Source: Cyanobacteria bacterium UBA11370 (GTDB lineage Bacteria > Cyanobacteriota > Cyanobacteriia > Cyanobacteriales > Coleofasciculaceae). From it: 6,848 nt of DNA. The notes beneath the pieces were generated by a model. That model had not been told where the DNA came from. It did no database searches and saw only the letters and a list, made by a program, of their open reading frames with translations. The DNA is taken from contig DNGI01000204.1 of the NCBI GenBank assembly GCA_003486645.1, forward strand, positions 11,844-18,691, written 5' to 3'. Position 1 is the first letter of the stretch. Every line of letters starts with the position of its first letter. Made by a program: the position numbers and the translations under genes. This document shows, in pieces, positions 4,492 through 6,848 of the stretch.

Positions 4492-5339
4492 TTGGGTGCA
4501 GCCTTCTCATTATATCCTATTTGGGGCTGCTGCAACAAGGATTGATAGGCTTGTGAACTTGCCCAACGATCAATTTCTCGTGCCCGGAGTACGGGAACGG
4601 GATGACTTAGTTGAGCAGTCTGAGCGGATTTCAGCAATTCACCCAACTCCGTTTTACTAATCTCATCATAAGCCCTAGCTTGAGCAATGAACGCATCTAA
4701 GTTAAGTTGGGGGGCTAGGGTTGGAGAACCACCTGCTAATTTCATCAGTACCGACATCACCACTCTAGGATTTTGAGTTGCCAGAAGGGCAGCGCGATCG
4801 CAACTAAACTCGGCACATCGTAACCATTCCAGCATAGTTTCCTGGAGGCTTTGGGCAATCACCGTTCCCCAAGTGGGGAGTAAACTAGCTGCCAAAATAA
4901 TAATATTGAGCGGGGTTAGATAAACGCCATGTTCGCACTTGAGATGCCCTAGTTCGTGAGCAATCACCGCCTGAATTTCTTCTGGCGTTAGCATATCAAT
5001 TAAGGACGTGTGCAAAACAATAAACGGTTGCTTCCCTCGCATGGCAAACGTATAAGCATTCGGTACGGGATGTTGCTGTACGTAGAGTTGGGGCGGATCT
5101 AAATCGAGAGTTTTGCACGCTTCTAATAAGAGTTTATGCAAATCTGGCAGTTGATTTTCACCCACTAAAACACTAGCAGCGATATTGTTTAAATAAAAGA
5201 ACTGTTCCGCCAAAGGCCCTAACAAATTCCGTACCATTAAATCAAGTCCGGGCAATTGCTTAAGGGTGTTGGTTGCTTCCAAATCTAGAGGATGGCGGAA
5301 ATGGTCTGCTTTAAGACCCAGTAACAGGGTTTTGGTCAT
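4470..5339 (-). CDS. M48-family zinc metallopeptidase (Ste24/HtpX-like)
   Basis: A 289-residue peptidase. The zinc motif HELGH is at 128-132 (His128 and His132 ligands, Glu129 catalytic), and the third ligand is Glu177 in EFSCDRAALL, with the family-typical Asp181 four residues on. NAYTFAMRGKQPFIVLHTSL (94-113) matches the conserved substrate-edge region of M48 proteins. A hydrophobic segment at about 144-165, between the zinc motifs, may associate with the membrane. HtpX/Ste24-type M48 enzymes work in membrane-protein quality control; the substrate here is unknown. The start codon lies inside a heptamer array with no Shine-Dalgarno, but the N-terminus reads directly into coherent protein. 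At the other end, codons GGC GGG TGG CGA AAT TGG (G284-W289) and the TAG stop are the first part of tRNA-Leu. It follows mdh on the same strand after 216 bp. Confidence 0.92.
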   Translation of the reverse strand: MTKTLLLGLKADHFRHPLDLEATNTLKQLPGLDLMVRNLLGPLAEQFFYLNNIAASVLVGENQLPDLHKLLLEACKTLDLDPPQLYVQQHPVPNAYTFAMRGKQPFIVLHTSLIDMLTPEEIQAVIAHELGHLKCEHGVYLTPLNIIILAASLLPTWGTVIAQSLQETMLEWLRCAEFSCDRAALLATQNPRVVMSVLMKLAGGSPTLAPQLNLDAFIAQARAYDEISKTELGELLKSAQTAQLSHPVPVLRAREIDRWASSQAYQSLLQQPQIGYNEKAAPKGGWRNW

Positions 5340-5382
5340 TAGTCATTAGTGATTAGTCATTGGTGATTAGTCATTGGTGAGC
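5334..5382. repeat. RGTSATT heptamer array spanning the peptidase start codon
   Basis: Six contiguous 7-bp units (5334-5375: GGTCATT, AGTCATT, AGTGATT, AGTCATT, GGTGATT, AGTCATT) and a seventh, degraded one (GGTGAGC). The unit is close to TTGGTCA, one of the STRR families described in heterocystous cyanobacteria. The first unit contains the peptidase ATG (5339-5337). On the minus strand, further ATGs in the array at 5346, 5360 and 5374 open only very short frames. Confidence 0.85.
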
Positions 5383-5555
5383 TAGACAATGACTGTTAAC
5401 TATTGTATCGAGAACGTCTGAGAACGGCTAAACTGCCCTTCCATTTAATTGGAATTTATACAAGTTGCATTCAAACAGGTAACTTCCTCTCCCCCTCAAT
5501 CTTTTTTTAGCGTTATTCAACCCGACATGATAGGGTTCATTCCCCACCCCAAAAT
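5383..5555 (-). other. mdh/peptidase intergenic region, possible promoter
   Basis: Little is recognisable. On the minus strand, TATAAA (5460-5455, 5 of 6 to -10) with a poor -35 (TTACCT, 16 nt upstream) is a weak promoter candidate for the peptidase. AACCC/GGGTT at about 5521-5538 can pair just after mdh, but no T run follows, so it is not a convincing terminator. Confidence 0.25.
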
Positions 5556-6527
5556 TCAACTCCCCAACATCTCCCACGCCCGCTTAATATTTGCTCTCAC
5601 CGATTCCGCAGAGGTATGAAGTGCCGCGCGTTCGGTATCTAAAAGCTTCAGTTCTACAACCTTTTCAATTCCCCGACATCCTAACAGCGTTGGTACTCCC
5701 ATAAAAATATCATCTAAACCATATTCCCCTTGAAGATAAGCAGACGCTGGCACTAACCGCGACTGATTGTGTAAAATTGCTTCTACCATTAAGGATGTAG
5801 CAGACGCTGGCGCAGAATAAGCACCTCCTGTCTTCATTAAATTAACAATTTCTGCTCCACCATTCCGAGTACGCTCGATTAATCGTTCAATCGTTTCATC
5901 ATCCATCAATTCTGTAATCGGAATTCCCCCAACTGTAGAGTGGCGGGGTAAGGGAACCATTAAATCCCCATGACCTCCTAATACTAACGCTCTCACATCA
6001 GCGACAGAAACGCCCAACTCCATGGCAATAAAGGTTTGAAATCGCGCCGAATCCAGAACCCCCGCCATCCCCATTACCCGCGATGTAGGTAAACCTAGAG
6101 TTTGCCATGCGAGGTAAGTCATGACATCTAGGGGATTTGTGACAATAATATACAGCGCATCGGGGGAGTAAGCGATCGCCTTTTGAGCCACCTCTACCAC
6201 AATCTTGGCATTGATCTTAATCAGATCGTCCCGATTCATCCCCGGTTTGCGCGGGATACCAGCGGTAATTACCACAATATCGGAACCTGCGGTATCGGCG
6301 TAGTCATTGCTGCCCAAAATTGTGCGATTATGACGATCCATCCCCTGCGCCTGCATTAAATCCAGCGCAATCCCTTGGGGCATTCCCTCTACAATATCAA
6401 CGAGTACGACATTGGCTAAGTTATTCTGAGCAATGCGGTGAGCAAGGGTACTACCGACATGACCACCACCAATAATAGAGACACGGTGGTCATTGCAAGC
6501 AATAGGTAAATTGGCAAAGGATGTCAT
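5556..6527 (-). CDS. mdh: Malate dehydrogenase, LDH-like type
   Basis: Interconverts malate and oxaloacetate with NAD(H), in the cytoplasm. The 323 residues match the family. The Rossmann glycine motif is GGGHVG (20-25), and Asp44 at the end of the second strand (VLVD) suggests a preference for NAD over NADP. The substrate-specificity position is Arg93 in GIPRKPGMNRDDL; Arg here marks malate dehydrogenase, where lactate dehydrogenase has Gln. Catalytic Asp159 is in GVLDSARF, with the substrate-binding Arg162, and the proton-relay His186 is in GGHGDLMVP. ATG 6527 is the only sensible start, although CCTTCCT rather than a Shine-Dalgarno precedes it, so translation may depend on coupling. It starts 29 bp after ndhO. 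A 13-bp direct repeat (5739-5751, 5799-5811) encodes a repeated Pro-Ala-Ser-Ala. Confidence 0.95.
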   Translation of the reverse strand: MTSFANLPIACNDHRVSIIGGGHVGSTLAHRIAQNNLANVVLVDIVEGMPQGIALDLMQAQGMDRHNRTILGSNDYADTAGSDIVVITAGIPRKPGMNRDDLIKINAKIVVEVAQKAIAYSPDALYIIVTNPLDVMTYLAWQTLGLPTSRVMGMAGVLDSARFQTFIAMELGVSVADVRALVLGGHGDLMVPLPRHSTVGGIPITELMDDETIERLIERTRNGGAEIVNLMKTGGAYSAPASATSLMVEAILHNQSRLVPASAYLQGEYGLDDIFMGVPTLLGCRGIEKVVELKLLDTERAALHTSAESVRANIKRAWEMLGS

Positions 6528-6536
6528 AGGAAGGAC

Positions 6537-6544
6537 GCGATCGC
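6537..6544. repeat. HIP1 octamer in the ndhO-mdh gap
   Basis: GCGATCGC lies in the 29-bp gap between ndhO and mdh. It is the only one of the window's eight copies that falls outside a gene. Confidence 0.9.
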
Positions 6545-6556
6545 TACATTTCTACT

Positions 6557-6775
6557 TTAACCAGTTGCCTCTAGCTGGTCGATACGTAACCAAACATTCG
6601 GTGTAGGGACGTAGAACTTAACCAGTGCATAGTCACCCTTGACATCAATAACTTCCCCATCACTCTCAAATAGGTAAGGTGGAAAGCGGGTATCGCTAGC
6701 TTGCGCTTCTAGGCTATTTTCTAGCTTCTCACGATTTACTCGCACTAAACTCTTCGCCTTAATTTTGTCTGCCAT
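6557..6775 (-). CDS. ndhO: NAD(P)H-quinone oxidoreductase (NDH-1) subunit O
   Basis: A small peripheral subunit of the thylakoid NDH-1 complex, which takes electrons from ferredoxin into plastoquinone for respiration and cyclic electron flow. The 72-residue length and motifs are those of Ndh[21 protein letters not shown] (15-34), then [15 protein letters not shown] and [13 protein letters not shown]. It has no membrane segment, as expected for a subunit of the stromal/cytoplasmic arm. ATG 6775 gives the family N-terminus ([13 protein letters not shown]). No Shine-Dalgarno is evident; the upstream sequence is A/T-rich. GATAAT (6816-6811) upstream is a possible -10 without a recognisable -35. 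It is probably co-transcribed with mdh. Confidence 0.95.
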   Translation of the reverse strand: MADKIKAKSLVRVNREKLENSLEAQASDTRFPPYLFESDGEVIDVKGDYALVKFYVPTPNVWLRIDQLEATG

Positions 6776-6823
6776 AATTTTTGGTGTAATGTAAAGCCTT
6801 CAAGTTTTTTATTATCTCGTATT

Positions 6824-6848
6824 TGGGGAGAGGGGGAGTGGGGAGGGG
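6824..6848. repeat. G-rich intergenic repeat at the window edge
   Basis: A GGGGAG-type low-complexity tract running off the window, upstream of ndhO. It is the same kind of sequence as 1495-1535 and, on the opposite strand, as the C-rich tracts inside the transporter gene. Confidence 0.5.

Noticed and set aside
5739..5811. 13-bp direct repeat AGCAGACGCTGGC inside mdh
   Set aside because: Both copies encode Pro-Ala-Ser-Ala at places where the family commonly has similar residues. A small duplication or convergence is possible, but nothing indicates function.

Overview
The window is a piece of a cyanobacterial chromosome. Three things point there: a clear NdhO, a subunit known only from the cyanobacterial and plastid NDH-1 complex; eight copies of the HIP1 octamer GCGATCGC in under 7 kb (starts at 431, 1225, 2109, 2334, 3247, 4794, 6172 and 6537); and many arrays of 7-bp tandem repeats, like the STRR repeats described from filamentous cyanobacteria. 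I cannot name the species.

Layout, left to right. Positions 1-760 hold a small putative lipoprotein gene on the minus strand, bordered by heptamer repeat arrays: one ends exactly at its stop codon, and complementary arrays lie on its two outer sides. Positions 767-1429 carry a class I SAM-dependent O-methyltransferase, the only confident plus-strand gene. It converges on a long minus-strand gene (1573-3672) for a two-partner-secretion outer-membrane transporter (TpsB: POTRA domains plus beta-barrel). No exoprotein partner is in the window. Upstream of that gene, 3673-4092 has no confident gene; it contains a perfect 14-bp palindrome, a strong hairpin, and what looks like the decayed remains of an IS200/IS605-type (TnpB) element ending near 4180.

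The right half is all minus strand: ndhO, mdh (malate dehydrogenase), an M48-family zinc metallopeptidase, tRNA-Leu(CAA), and a small, very basic ORF. ndhO and mdh are 29 bp apart and probably co-transcribed, which would put an NDH-1 subunit and a malate/NAD enzyme in one transcript. The peptidase, tRNA and small ORF form a second cluster, starting 216 bp after mdh.

The most unusual structure is the peptidase/tRNA junction. The last six codons and the stop codon of the peptidase lie inside tRNA-Leu, and the stop (TAG) is in the tRNA's D-loop. RNase P cleavage of the tRNA would therefore remove the stop codon from the peptidase message. The other recurring theme is repeats touching gene borders: one heptamer array supplies the peptidase start codon, another abuts the lipoprotein stop codon, and G-rich intergenic-type repeats appear inside the transporter's linker. 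I see no CRISPR array, no defence system and no intact mobile element.
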